41,071 nucleotides of DNA from Bremia lactucae (lineage: Eukaryota > Oomycota > Peronosporomycetes > Peronosporales > Peronosporaceae): the NCBI RefSeq assembly GCF_004359215.1, contig NC_090627.1:567595-608665 (forward strand). Reading direction: 5' to 3'. The notes under the pieces are model-generated. The model did no database searches, was not told the origin of the DNA, and worked only from the letters and a program-made list of their open reading frames with translations. The first letter of the stretch is position 1; every line of letters starts with the position of its first letter. Of this stretch, positions 9,847 to 19,369 are shown in pieces. Made by a program: the position numbers and the translations under genes.

Positions 9847-11381
9847 ATGCCACCTAAAAGGGGCCACGTATGTGGGTCGTCTGCGAAGACGCCCATTCAA
9901 CCTCGCACTAAGCGCACGCGCCGCATTAATTCGCCGGCCGCGTCTAATGCCTTAGTCGTAACGCCGACAGCCACTGCGGCTGTCGCGTTAACAGGGCTTA
10001 AGGATCCTTCCAATTTAACAGTGAGGATGTTGATCCGTCGCTCATAGTAGTGATGCGGACAACGAGCTCATGAGGAAGGATGATGGCGCATTATTGCCCA
10101 TCCAACTTTCTCTCATTGCTCACAATATGGAGACAGCAACATTTACTAATAATGTCTCATTGTCTGCGCTGGACAGCGCAGCGGCCATTAAGGGGAGCGC
10201 TGCCAATAGAGTCACAGCGGCTTCTCCGTTGGGTTAAACAACAACGACCTATGCTCAGATAATTATCCATTATGGTTCTGACAAAGAGAATTCTCAGCCT
10301 AAAGCTTCGCCGACGGCACATGAACGTGCTCAGTCGGTGTCCCAAGTCAGTCGTTTAGAACGTGGCTATGTGACGGGTGGCATTTCACCGATGTCCCCTC
10401 CATCTAAATGGTCTCGTTTAAACGAACCAAGAGTGTCGCTTATAGAGCGCGCTAGAATAGCGCGCTCTCATAATTATTATGGCGTCTTTAAATCATGGAA
10501 GGCTCAGGGAAATTGTTTGAGCGTTTTTTTTCGATTCCTGTCGTGTTGCGTTCAAATGAAATCCCCGACCAGTACGACGCGGAATTCACGCGCCGCATTC
10601 ATCCGCATTCCGATGCCATGAAACAGCGGTCGCAACGAAATAATTTTGCCCGCTTGCGTGTGAAAGAAATCATGGGCAGTTCTGTACCCCCTGTTTCTTC
10701 TCACAACGCTACTTCTGCCAGTCCATTTGAGACTAGCGAAGAGGCCTCAACTGGTGCTCATTTTCATAGCCACCAAGCCGGGCACATCAATACGTAGGGT
10801 ATCAATCCGTTCCCAAGAGTAAAAACTCTTCGGGCAACCTTTCCCTTGGACGAGGATCTGATACCCTTGCGTCACGGAGCGGTGGTCAAGCAACCTACTA
10901 ACAAGGAAACGTTGATTCCCACCCATATCCGTCAGTGCAGGCGGCGCCCGATAGGAGTGGCGATCTCGCCCACCTACTCGCGGTTGCCTTACCTTCGTCC
11001 GTTCGGTCGCAGGCATTGAGCGCTGCTGAACGACGTATCGTGGATCTCGAGGGTCAAGTCTTGCGACTGACCTCGGATCTTCACGATGTCCGAGCGAAGG
11101 CTCGTCAGGGATATGAGCCTGAAGACTCGCTTGGACCTTCTGAAACGATAATGCTGAGGGATCCGCGTTACTCTCGTGATGTCCCTCGCTCTCCGAGTCC
11201 TATTCGTGGTGAAAGGAGTCGGTTGGCTCAAAGGTTTTCGCCTTCTCCGACCCCCTCACCCGAACGACGCTCGACTCACAGTCGGCGTCACCATTTGTCT
11301 GTTAAGGCGAATGGAAATATGGGACCTCTTTTGTACCCACGTAAAATACGGGGTGCGTCTTCATTTACTGGGGAAGGGTGA
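9847..11381 (+). pseudogene. gag of element A, decayed
   Basis: Starts MPPKRGHVCGSSAKTP at an ATG 132 bp after the LTR, a basic N-terminus common in oomycete Ty3/gypsy gag. Later blocks in changing frames are LLPIQLSLIAHNMETATFTN near 10090, NYYGVFKSWKAQGN near 10470, and RRIHPHSDAMKQRSQRNNFA near 10590, the matrix/capsid region. A final 148-codon open stretch (10935-11381) has a coiled-coil (AAERRIVDLEGQVLRLTSDL) and an Arg/Ser-rich tail. No CCHC knuckle is visible before the sequence switches to an inverted integrase tail at 11390. Stops and shifts make it inactive. Confidence 0.6.
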
Positions 11382-11389
11382 GCATATAA

Positions 11390-11956
11390 TTTAGGTCTCC
11401 AACCTTTTCTACTATCATAAAGGGCCCAATGAAACGCGGCAACACCTTCGTAGTATCTCTAGGCAGTACAGAAATCGCATTTTTAGGTACTTTCTCACCT
11501 AATCTAAAGCGTTCATTATTTTTGCGACCATTTCGGTCCGCATATTCTTTTTTACTTGTCCACTGCGCTTGCTATCCCGTCACGCACTTATCGTGTGACG
11601 GCTAATCGCTCATCCACAAAGCATTGAGCCTCGCTCACGCTTTTAGCATCAAACTCGCCCATGGTACCGCCAAGAGGTCGGTCATAAGGCGTAGTTTTAT
11701 TGACCACTGCTAAACTGCCAGGGTCACTAGGGCAAGTTTCTGTCGTTGAGATGATACCCTCATGGGTCATCGTCATATTGACAAAACTATGTCCCTCTTT
11801 TGCACCGAGCATAGTGAGGGGCTCTCCCCCACTAAGACTCGGGCTGCGCACAAACGAGACTGGCGTCCGAGGATGGCGCAGTCCGTTAATATAAAACGGT
11901 GTCTCACCCGTACTGGCGTGGACACTGTTATTTATAGCGAACTCCAGAAAGGGCAA
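11390..11956 (-). pseudogene. Ty3/gypsy integrase C-terminal region
   Basis: The minus strand 11956-11588 is open and starts MPFLEFAINNSVHASTGETP followed by F-Y-I-N-G-L-R-H-P-R, the conserved region just after the integrase catalytic core. It runs into an acidic variable linker and EFDAKSVSEAQCFVDERLAV. Beyond a stop, the frame continues to VLPRFIGPFMIVEKVG near 11440-11400, the integrase C-terminal SH3-like (GPY/F) domain. The catalytic core is absent: upstream the sequence changes to the hairpin region at 12047. Confidence 0.78.
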
Positions 11957-12046
11957 TCGCTTGCTCTACTCTTTGAAAGTTGCTAGAGAATATGGCGAGG
12001 GTCAAGGTCGTGCCCTATTCTCTCAATGATTGTGTCAAACGTATAT

Positions 12047-12175
12047 ACGCTAACATTTATATATTTACCCAAACGGTTACAAATTGCGCTTCCACAAAGC
12101 AGCGCTTACACTGAATAAGTGTAAGCGCTGCTTTGTGGAAGCGCAATTTGTAACCGTTTGGGTAAATGTTAGCGT
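12047..12175. repeat. 58-bp perfect inverted repeat (hairpin)
   Basis: The right arm 12118-12175 is the exact reverse complement of the left arm 12047-12112, except that the left arm has 8 extra bases (TATATTTA) about 13 bases in. The loop is GAATA (12113-12117). All 58 paired positions match. No coding frame, LTR motif or clear target duplication is seen. It sits between an inverted integrase tail and a tRNA cluster. It could be a foldback transposon remnant, a hairpin RNA locus, or a cloning/assembly artefact. Confidence 0.9.
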
Positions 12176-12240
12176 TCAATAAACTTTAAGCTGAAGTTCA
12201 AAGGGTGTCGGGAAGATTGCTGCATTTGCGTTTTTTGGTT

Positions 12241-12312
12241 GGAGCAGGGTTTGAATCGTGACGTTATGAGTCACCATGTTTGTTGGGCCTTGACCACTGC
12301 ACCAGGGCGGGA
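12241..12312 (-). pseudogene. tRNA-derived sequence (CAT anticodon-like loop)
   Basis: Read on the minus strand this has a perfect Pol III A-box-like TGGTGCAGTGG (12304-12294) and a B-box-like GATTCAAACC (12257-12248) about 50 bases on, with GTGACTCATAACGTCAC between them resembling a Met-type anticodon arm. The T-stem and acceptor stem do not pair, so it is a tRNA pseudogene or the head of a tRNA-derived SINE. Confidence 0.5.
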
Positions 12313-12394
12313 TCCATCTTAAGTGGGATCTATCGACAAGAACACAGAAAGTACACTACAGTGATTGGTAAAAATGCGTCTGACGGGGAAGAAC

Positions 12395-12431
12395 CGATAT
12401 GGTCATACAAGGGTTCGAACCCTGGACCGCA
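12395..12431 (+). pseudogene. 3' half of a tRNA-like sequence
   Basis: AAGGGTTCGAACCCTGG contains a canonical B box / T-loop (GGTTCGAACCC), ten bases upstream of the tRNA-Thr gene. No matching D-arm or acceptor stem is found upstream. Confidence 0.4.
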
Positions 12432-12440
12432 GTGGTATAC

Positions 12441-12512
12441 GCCCCTACAGCTCAGTGGTAGAGCACCCGCTTAGTAAGCGGAAGGTTGGTAGTTCAATCC
12501 TGCCTGGCGGCA
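12441..12512 (+). tRNA. tRNA-Thr (anticodon AGT)
   Basis: A 72-nt cloverleaf: acceptor GCCCCTA / TGGCGGC with discriminator A, D-arm GCTC-AGTGGTA-GAGC, anticodon arm around TTAGTAA (anticodon AGT, read as threonine), T-arm GGTAG-TTCAATC-CTGCC. Imperfections are a C-C mismatch at acceptor position 4 and a C-A at the base of the anticodon stem. No CCA is encoded, as in eukaryotes. No run of four T follows within about 100 nt, which weakens the case for transcription. It may be functional or a slightly decayed copy. Confidence 0.75.
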
Positions 12513-12696
12513 CTAGGACTGTCTGTGCGCTATGCTCTGGTTGGTTGTCCTCCATATCAACGCCGTTCTTCAGCAGTGGCCGAACACCCACTTTGCAGCT
12601 GGATACTCGCTAATTCATTCTTGCCTGGAGAAACTAATACTACTCAAAGCTGACCATGTTTGAGAGAGCAATCCCGCACCGTCACCGAATCCAAAG

Positions 12697-12880
12697 ATGG
12701 CTCTGGATCGCACGACTTTTCCTCATCTCACTAGTGTAGAGTGGCAAGCTCTTCACCGCCTCGCAGCGTTGTCGGGTGTCCGTCGTCGCTGCTGAGCTCA
12801 GCGACGCCGGACAGACAGCGAATTGCCATCCACGAGTTCATGGACCGCCAGCTCATCGATTATCACCGGCAATTACTTAT
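12697..12880 (+). pseudogene. gag N-terminal fragment fused to RT thumb
   Basis: From the ATG at 12697 the plus strand reads MALDRTTFPHLTSVEWQALH and continues with LAALSGVRRR, then a stop. A shifted frame gives DRQRIAIHEFMDRQLIDYHR. This is the helical gag N-terminus type seen with chromodomain-bearing oomycete gypsy elements. Within about 50 bases the sequence becomes the RT thumb (YLHKYTKDYA), so the rest of gag, protease and most of RT have been deleted. Confidence 0.45.
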
Positions 12881-12899
12881 TCCCTTGCGTCCTTCACGG

Positions 12900-13520
12900 A
12901 AGTATTCCGTGAATACGGAAACGTCTATGGACGAGTATGCTTTGCCAATTATCTACACAAGTACACAAAGGATTACGCTGGATCTGTTCAACCATTATCG
13001 TCTCGTCTAAAGAAAGACGTCACGTGGTTGTGGCATCCCGAACATCAGACCGCGTTTGAGTCCGTGAAGAAGAGCCTGGCTTCAGCTCCAGTCTTAATCT
13101 CGCCGGACGAGTCGAAGCCATTTCGTGTCGTATGAGATGCCAGCGATTTTGCGATCGGCTGCGCACTCACGCAATTTGACGATGACGGTCATGAACGGGT
13201 CGTGAGCTATCAACCACGACACTTGAAGCCCGCCGACAAGAATCATTCCGTCCACGACAAGGAACGTTTGCCTATGCGGAACAATCTCGTCAAATTCTGA
13301 GTGCAGTCTCCCTGGAGAACAGACCTTTGTGCTGTACAGTGATCACGCGTCATTGCGAACCGCAACAAAAAGCCCTCATCTGCCACAACGATTGGCTCGC
13401 TGGATTTCTTTTTTCTCTTAGTACGACTTCGTCGTTCACTACAAGCCGGGCAAGAACAATATTCTGGTGGATGCCCTATCGCGACGTCCTGGCTCTGATT
13501 CTCGCCTGGACTTGTGTCGT
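12900..13520 (+). pseudogene. Ty3/gypsy RT C-terminus and RNase H
   Basis: ANYLHKYTKDYAGSVQPLSS and LKKDVTWLWHPEHQTAFESV are the RT thumb/connection. ASAPVLISPDESKPF leads to the RNase H start (A-S-D-F-A-I-G-C-A-L-T-Q-F near 13140), preceded by a stop where the catalytic Asp triplet should be. Later blocks in shifting frames: DGHERVVSY near 13190, SLRTATKSPHLPQRLARW near 13350, FVVHYKPGKNNILVDALSRR near 13430. At least three frame changes and several stops are present. Confidence 0.8.
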
Positions 13521-13561
13521 CAGAATACTTTCGACGATGATGCGACAAGGGTGCGGCTTGT

Positions 13562-14432
13562 GTGTCACTGAATTTAACTCGAGTCGTTCCAGTATTGCCT
13601 CTTCACGATGAAATTGCAGCGGCTTACGACACCGACCCCGATTATGCTGATATAATAACGTATCTAACCTCACCCAATGATGCTTTAGTGGGTGCACTTT
13701 CTCGTTCGAAGCGTGATCACATCACACGTTACAGCTTAGACGAAGATCTATTGGTGTACAGCATCGATCGTTTCGGTGAGCCACTGAGTGTGCGTAACAT
13801 TTACCAGCATGAAGCCATCACCTTCGTCACAGGCTCCCCTGCGACCACTTCCTATTGCTTCGTTGGGAAGGCGCTCGATTTATATGGACTTCATCTGCGG
13901 CCTTCCGTCCGACGACAAAGGCCGCACAGGCATCCTGGTATTCGTCGACCGCTTCAGCAAAATAAGTCGTCTCATTCCTGCTACGTCACAATTCACCACG
14001 GCCGAAACCGCGGTGTGCTTCATCGACGCGGTATACTGCCATCATGGGCTTCCGGAATTAATTGTATCCGATCACGATCCACGATTCACTTCCGCCTTCT
14101 GGACTAAATTTTATGAGCTATTTGGAATCAAATTGCTGATATTGACGGCGGCTTATCCGGAAACGGATAGGCAAACTGAACGCGTCAAATGCGATCTCGA
14201 AGACGTTCTTCACAGCTTCGCGACACCATTTACTAATCGGAGCTCCTTCCTACCGCTTGCTATGTTCGCGCTCAACAACGCAGAACACGCGTCAACGGGT
14301 TTGACGCCTTTCTTCGTTTATGATACGCACCACACTCGCGTTCCCGCTCTTCTTGCTGTAGGAAGTCTCACGGCGCTTCGTTGCTGCACTCTGGAGGGAG
14401 ATATAGCAATGTCTAGCATTCAAAATTATTGA
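13562..14432 (+). pseudogene. Ty3/gypsy integrase core, zinc domain deleted
   Basis: An open frame 13562-13780 carries the RNase H-integrase spacer (YDTDPDYADIITYLTSPNDA). Near 13785 the sequence jumps straight to SSQAPLRPLPIAS, skipping about 70 residues that hold the H2C2 domain, with a frame change. The 214-codon frame 13788-14432 then has the full DD35E catalytic core: first Asp in MDFICGLP (about 13887), second in SDHDPRF (about 14070), Glu in QTERV (about 14178), with exactly 35 residues between the last two. It continues to FALNNAEHASTGLTPFF. The long open frame with all three acidic residues makes this one of the better preserved cores here, although the protein would lack zinc-dependent multimerisation. 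Confidence 0.85.
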
Positions 14433-15000
14433 GTGCAGCTCATGCTACGACCAGCGCTAATGTGGTCACACGGTCGCAGGTGCGACAACCGATCTCGACG
14501 CCACTCAAAGTGGCGTCACCCTTGGCGAAATGGACTTCGCATACAATAATTAATCTGCTATCGAGGGCTCGGACGTCCTCGGCACCGCCTAATGCGGCAA
14601 ATTACGTGCCACGACCATCGGCGCGTCCGATCGATGACGTTGCTGTGAGCGACATCATGCTGCAGCGGCAGTCAATATTTCGGTTTTTCCGGGATAAACT
14701 TCAGGAATCTGTGGACAAACAAAAGAGAACGCTGACAAACGTGGAAGAAAAAACACGAATAATTTAAGCCAGGAAACGTATACTTCTGTCGATCGAATGC
14801 ATTAGAGACTCAGCTGTAACAAACTTGGGAGCGAGTAACTCGCTCCAAGATTTTATGTTTTTTTAAGGTTCTTAAACGGATTGAAGAAGTCTACACTCTC
14901 GACATTCCTACGTCTCTACGATTGCACCCGACGCTCTACGTCGGGTGGCTGGAGGCGTACCTCCCAGCTACGATTCCCGAGTCTGCTCAGTACGCGTAGT
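14433..15000 (+). pseudogene. Integrase C-terminal linker and GPY/F-type domain
   Basis: The plus strand continues the same element: ATTSANVVTRSQVRQPISTP, PPNAANYVPRPSARPIDDVA, MLQRQSIFRFFRDKLQESVD and K-Q-K-R (14429-14767). After an unreadable stretch it resumes as VYTLDIPTSLRLHPTLYVGW and L-E-A-Y-L-P-A at 14900-14985. The middle of the GPY/F domain is lost. Two perfect or near-perfect dyads lie here (14497-14517 and 14824-14849). Confidence 0.7.
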
Positions 15001-15082
15001 CAGTGACGTGTAAATCGAGCGTTCTTCCCCGTGATCAGTACGCTTAGTCAGTGGCGTGTAAATCGAGCGTTCTTCCCCGTGA
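14988..15082 (+). repeat. 48-bp tandem duplication
   Basis: CAGTACGCGTAGTCAGTGAC...CCCCGTGA at 14988-15034 is repeated at 15036-15082 with two substitutions by eye. It lies at the junction between the integrase C-terminal domain and the chromodomain extension. A recent slippage or repair duplication. Confidence 0.88.
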
Positions 15083-15089
15083 GCCTGTT

Positions 15090-15720
15090 GCTAGGCCGAC
15101 ATTGGGGAGGGTGCGATCCAGTTTGCGGGTGGCCAACGATATGGCGCTCCAGCATCCTTACACGTCGCGATTCAACCGACGATCTCAGTCGCCGTCCGCA
15201 CTGCTCGCGGGGTCCACATCGTCCTGGGCGACCAGGACGAGCGCATTACCACCGCGACGGTTCACCTCCCCTTGTGGATTACGTGGGTGAGCATCGCTGG
15301 ATCTTTAATCGACTTGTTGATCACTCGGATCCACCGAGTGTGTCCAGTCAAATGGCATATGGGATGGCGCGATTCCAATCGCGCGCCACTATCGATTTCG
15401 CTGGTTGGGCACTTCTCTCGAAGAAGATACATGGGAAACTCGCTCCTCCTTTCTTCGTGACGTTCGGACGCGCTCGTGAGTTTGATGCCACTTCGTTCTT
15501 GGTCGGTGAAACCTCGATTCATTCCAAGGCGAGAAATAATCACGACGACGTTCCGGTGTATGGAACCACCTCCAAATTACGAATGCGGTCTTCGCCTCAC
15601 ACAAGTGAGTCGCAACGACCTGACGACGATCCGGCGGACTCGGACTCCGCTGTGCAACATCACTTTCAACAAATAGCACCAGTGGTAAAATATGAATGGC
15701 AAAGATTAGGCACTTTAATT
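15090..15720 (+). pseudogene. Chromodomain-bearing integrase tail
   Basis: The plus-strand frame 15031-15723 carries VDYVGEHRWIFNRLVDHSD, the first strand of a C-terminal chromodomain. A one-base shift gives HYRFRWLGTSLEEDTWETRS followed by S-F-L-R-D-V at about 15388-15460, matching the chromodomain core (Y-x-V-x-W-x-G ... T-W-E ... L). The aromatic/acidic positions are kept. Such domains guide integration into heterochromatin in chromoviruses. A dyad (15322-15340) and a GC-rich dyad (15367-15384) overlap it. The frame shift makes the tail nonfunctional as it stands. Confidence 0.72.
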
Positions 15721-15854
15721 TGATAAGGTTGCAAGAGAAGAACGTTTGCTAGTACAATCATCACTCTCATGTGCATAGACGATATAGGGCAATGCATTGA
15801 CGAAATGGGGCATAAAGGCGCAGTCTTGTCTAGCTCATAAGCAATACGGTCATT

Positions 15855-15875
15855 AGCGGGGGAGCTACAGCTTGT
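15855..15875 (+). promoter_or_regulatory. Candidate polypurine tract before family D LTR
   Basis: AGCGGGGGAG (15855-15864) lies 11 bases upstream of the LTR start at 15876, the expected place for the plus-strand primer of reverse transcription. Confidence 0.4.
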
Positions 15876-16362
15876 TGTGACGGGGCACCTATCACTACTA
15901 CTGACAACAGTACTAGTAATTGACACTGATAACAGTGAAGGTGAGATGCCTCGATTATTTCTCGTACACTGACGTGCAGAGGATAGTTACAAGTAGCTAA
16001 GAAGTCTTAGTTTCTAGATACTGAGGCTTTATAATAAAGAAAAGTAATATTGTATTAATTTATAAAGTTTTCTCGTCACGATCTATTATCTACTGGCTTT
16101 TATATATTAATAACTAACTATCTAAAGCGCCTTCTTGCGCTTCGCCTAATCGTGTCTTGTAACGATTGGCGGAGTTGATTATAGCTTAATTCAACCAAGA
16201 AACAGAACTAATGTCTTGTTGCGTCAATATCACCAAATTTCGTAAAATTAATCCATAAGTAAAAATTAAGAAAAGATAATAATTTTGTACTCCTTTATTT
16301 ATTTTCTTTTATGGAAAATAACTTAATGTAGCGGCATACCCCGCTAGATCACCCCGTTAAAA
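15876..16362 (+). repeat. LTR family D, plus copy (3' LTR of the chromodomain element)
   Basis: Starts TGTGACGGGGCACC, as does the LTR at 40979, and aligns with the inverted copy at 27994-28487 (shared blocks: TAGCTAAGAAGTCTTAG, GTCTTGTTGCGTCAATAT, ACGATTGGCGG). The right end is approximate because similarity fades after 16335. Position downstream of the chromodomain pol suggests it is that element's 3' LTR. Confidence 0.65.
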
Positions 16363-16436
16363 AACAGTCATTAAAGTGATTGATGTAAATTGACAAAAAG
16401 TACTATTGTGTCTCTCTTTGTTAGATAAAACTTGTT

Positions 16437-16468
16437 GGGTTTATTTCAATTCGGGTTTATTTCAATTC
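16437..16468 (+). repeat. 16-bp tandem duplication
   Basis: GGGTTTATTTCAATTC occurs twice in direct succession. Confidence 0.9.
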
Positions 16469-16549
16469 GAAGTTTTTGTTTGCGCATGGATCAAACCCCG
16501 TGCGCGTAGCCTGTGAGGTCGCAAAGCTGGCAGCTTAACGACTTAGTAT

Positions 16550-17040
16550 AGCTGCTAGTGATGCAAATGTTTCAGTAGACGTTTATGCGTCTCTTGCGGG
16601 GAACTCGTCACCTTCTACTCCAATTAGAGGTAACTGGTACAAGTCAGCGTCATCGTCCGATTCAGTGACCACTGATAAAGTTTCCGGTTCGCCCGGGGCC
16701 GCGTCCAACAAACCTAAGGGTTCTGACGTGACAACTCAAGCGATAATGGCGACGTTATCAAACTCGTCAGACCCGTTTTATAACAGGCTTAGAAAGACGT
16801 TACCTGGCTTATCTCCATGTGCGTCTACTGCCCCTCGCCAGCATGAATCCGGGTGCCTACCGATTATCGTCTCGCTTCACAGTACCTTGGACATGGGGTG
16901 CGTACTTATCTCAAGCGCTACAAAGCGTAGTTAGTGCCGTCGAAGGGCTCGTATCGTTCCTTGGAATTGTAGCCTTGAAAGGAATTAAACAACTTTATAT
17001 GCATGACCAAAACAGGAAATTTTATAGAAAGAAATTCTAT
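16550..17040 (+). pseudogene. Unidentified retroelement-like coding remnant
   Basis: One plus-strand frame from about 16557 to 16815 is open and clearly protein-like: SDANVSVDVYASLAGNSSPS, GNWYKSASSSDSVTTDKVSG, TTQAIMATLSNSSDPFYNRL. A second frame (16819-17043) continues with RLSSRFTVPWTWGAYLSQAL. Ser/Thr-rich composition and setting between LTRs suggest a gag-like or accessory region, but I recognise no domain. Downstream at 17160-17335 a further patch (NGKAIHHRIERRALRRLRLQ) may belong to the same remnant. Confidence 0.4.
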
Positions 17041-17631
17041 TAACAACCTTGGCTCCTTGCCATCCATATTTCGATTTAATAAACTTTCAATGAGCCAAGT
17101 CAAACGTTGTTCTATTTGTGTACCAAGGATATAGGCCTTTAAGGAAGCTTTTTACTGAAAGGGGTATTCCCTCGGAGGCTAAGCGAAATCCAAACCACTC
17201 GAACTCTGGCCTTTATGAGTAGCTCTCAGTTTATTACTCTTGCCGTCTTAACGGTAAAGCCATTCACCACCGCATCGAACGCAGGGCTTTACGCCGTTTG
17301 CGACTTCAGCCAAAAAAAGTAGAGTCTAGAAAATAGTTGGGTATGTTATTCCAGAACTTGAGTCCGAAATCGAGATATTAACTTATAACAGGATGTAAAA
17401 TCCGTTGAGGACAATTATGCAAATATATCAGGATAAATGCAGTAAAGAAGGCATTACTGCAAAAATATCTAACCCAACACGGCACCACCAGGCCAAAAGT
17501 AAGTACGCACTGTTTTAAAATTTATACTCTCATACGTTTATGAAATCTCATAATCCGGATTTGGTAAACAGCAACTCACCTTATAATTGGGTCTACTTAT
17601 GCTCGAGCATTGCGACAGGGTACACTTCGGT
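17041..17631. other. No gene recognised
   Basis: About 590 bases with only short frames. The basic patch at 17160-17335 is noted with the preceding remnant. The rest is AT-rich and unassigned. Confidence 0.4.
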
Positions 17632-18070
17632 TGTAAGCCGTCAATATGGCGTGGGACACAGTGGGTAAACTTAACCCTAATAATTGATATAGGTAAAATC
17701 ATTAAAGTCATAACAATTTATGGAAAACACATGTGTCAGCCACCAGATAGAAACCTGCTGCCGGCCCTTGATTAGGGTAAGTATAGTGAGCTATTATATA
17801 TTAAATTTTATATAATTTCGATTTTATGTTTGATCCAAAACACATTTGCGCCTTCAGAAGGGTTGGACTATGATCTGTACTAGCTAGAAGCCAAATAAAT
17901 CTACATACTCTTCGGCACTAGATGCCGTGTGATTCTTAAAAAATGTTGAGTTTTTTGAACTAGTTCAGGATACGCTCTACCAGCTTGTACGACTCTCCAC
18001 TTTAGTTCCGTAAGCGGCTTTTTAAGCCTAGATCTTCCTCTTACTTAAGAAACTAGGTAGCCCTGCTACA
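17632..18070 (-). repeat. LTR-like repeat, family C (related to B), inverted
   Basis: Read on the minus strand it starts TGTAGCAGGGCTACC at 18070, like family B, shares AGTCGTACAAGCT with it and has a diverged middle. It plausibly ends GGCTTACA at 17632. No target-site duplication is visible. Confidence 0.5.
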
Positions 18071-18119
18071 AATAATAGAGTTTGCAGTCAATCTACAGCT
18101 GAGTCCTTACGGACTAACT

Positions 18120-18720
18120 TTTGATAGGATAAATGGCTTCAAAATATCTCCGAGTCTCAACGCTTCGCGTATGAAAAGCTGGAAGCTCTAGTTGGGGATG
18201 AGCAAAATGGATAATAGATTTTCCAAGAGCGCGGATATGCTTAGCACGCGCCTCGACGCCTGTTTGCACTTTAAGTCCACCCTTATTGAGCCGGTCCATG
18301 ATTATTTGGCAGCATGAATGCCAACTCATTACACTTCTGTAGTGAGAATGAGCTAAGGCTCGCCCTTTTTCTTTAAGTGTTAAGACATAAAAGGGCAAAG
18401 AAGGGAGAGAACCATCTTCTAATAATTAGAAGGTGTATATGGCCATGAACTCGGCTATGCTCTACCTCAGCCTCGTTGATGTAGGGAAGTAGAGCGTCAT
18501 GTTGCTATACATCAGAGAAATATCTACAGCTGTTTCATGTGCGGAAGCACGAGTTTTGCGTCCAGCATTTTCGTTGCGCAATTCGCGCGAAGCTCGAACG
18601 AGCAATAAACCCACCGCATACCAGAAGTCTAGTACAGTGCGGGAAAACGCCGACTACCAGTTGGCCTGGAACGCTCGTTCGGAAGAAGAAGGCTAAGTGG
18701 GTCCACTGGAGGTGAGCCTT
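18120..18720 (+). pseudogene. gag C-terminal region with CCHC knuckle remnant
   Basis: A plus-strand frame gives MDNRFSKSADMLSTRLDACL and HFKSTLIEPVHDYLAA, then after stops HVAIHQRNIYSCFMCGST, the first half of a CCHC zinc knuckle of the same C-x-x-C-G-S-T type as at 8179. A frame slip leads to LRPAFSLRNSREARTSNKPT and A-Y-Q-K-S-S-T-V-R-E-N, the gag tail also seen at 6870. The 94-codon frame on the opposite strand at 18114-18398 is probably a shadow. Confidence 0.5.
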
Positions 18721-19180
18721 TTTCCCAATAAGTTCTGTGCCTTATGGTACAGCACGTGGATCAAGCAAAACTTTTAGGTCGCCGATGCAGCTGTGAGGAC
18801 TTTAAGAAGCTACGGCCGATTTTGATCGACTCCGGGGCGTCTTGCTATATTACTCGACGGCGCTCCCTTTATTAATTTGTAGACTTCGTATCTTATGAAA
18901 TGCAAAATCATCAACCAGTTAAGCAATATACAGTCAGAGATATGCTGGGGCGCTTTGATCGCACGAAGGCGATTCAACCACTGTTATCTTAGCGAAAGGG
19001 ACTCGCGTCGCCGTGCCTTAAGCTCGGTAAACTCAGCTTCGAAGGTTTGGACTTTGACAGTATTGAACGCTGTCTCGTCCTCTATTTCAATTCAAGACAT
19101 GATACATTACTTGGTATGGCCTAGCATGAAAGCCATTAGTCATGAATTGATTGAAGGTCTTAAACTTTAGGCGCAACGCG
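18721..19180 (+). pseudogene. Aspartic protease, decayed
   Basis: Plus-strand RPILIDSGASCYITRRRSLY at about 18815-18875 contains an intact retropepsin active site D-S-G-A. A later block (FEGLDFDSIERCLVLYFNSR, then H-D-T-L-L-G-M-A) is the protease C-terminal half, interrupted by stops. It is the sister copy of 6990-7400, which has lost the active-site Gly. Confidence 0.7.
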
Positions 19181-19369
19181 CAATTTTAACAGCAAAGCTT
19201 TGGCGATTCTTGAAACTCATTCGTCAATGGAGGACTAGTAACGTTGTTAGATTTGTAAGTTTAAAAGTTATCTCATCGTTGCAAGCTCATCTAGAGTAGC
19301 TGAAATGCCTATCGATAAGTTCGGTCAGGTATTTAAGGCTGCGACTTATTCTATTTGGTGATCATTCGA

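Noticed and set aside
12365..12613. Open frame of 82 codons
   Set aside because: It is translated straight through the tRNA-Thr gene and the T-arm remnant.
14987..15082. 48-bp tandem repeat as a regulatory array
   Set aside because: Only two units, lying at the edge of coding sequence; best seen as a simple duplication.
18114..18398. 94-codon minus-strand frame
   Set aside because: The opposite strand gives gag-like blocks in order with the following zinc knuckle; the minus reading shows no motif.
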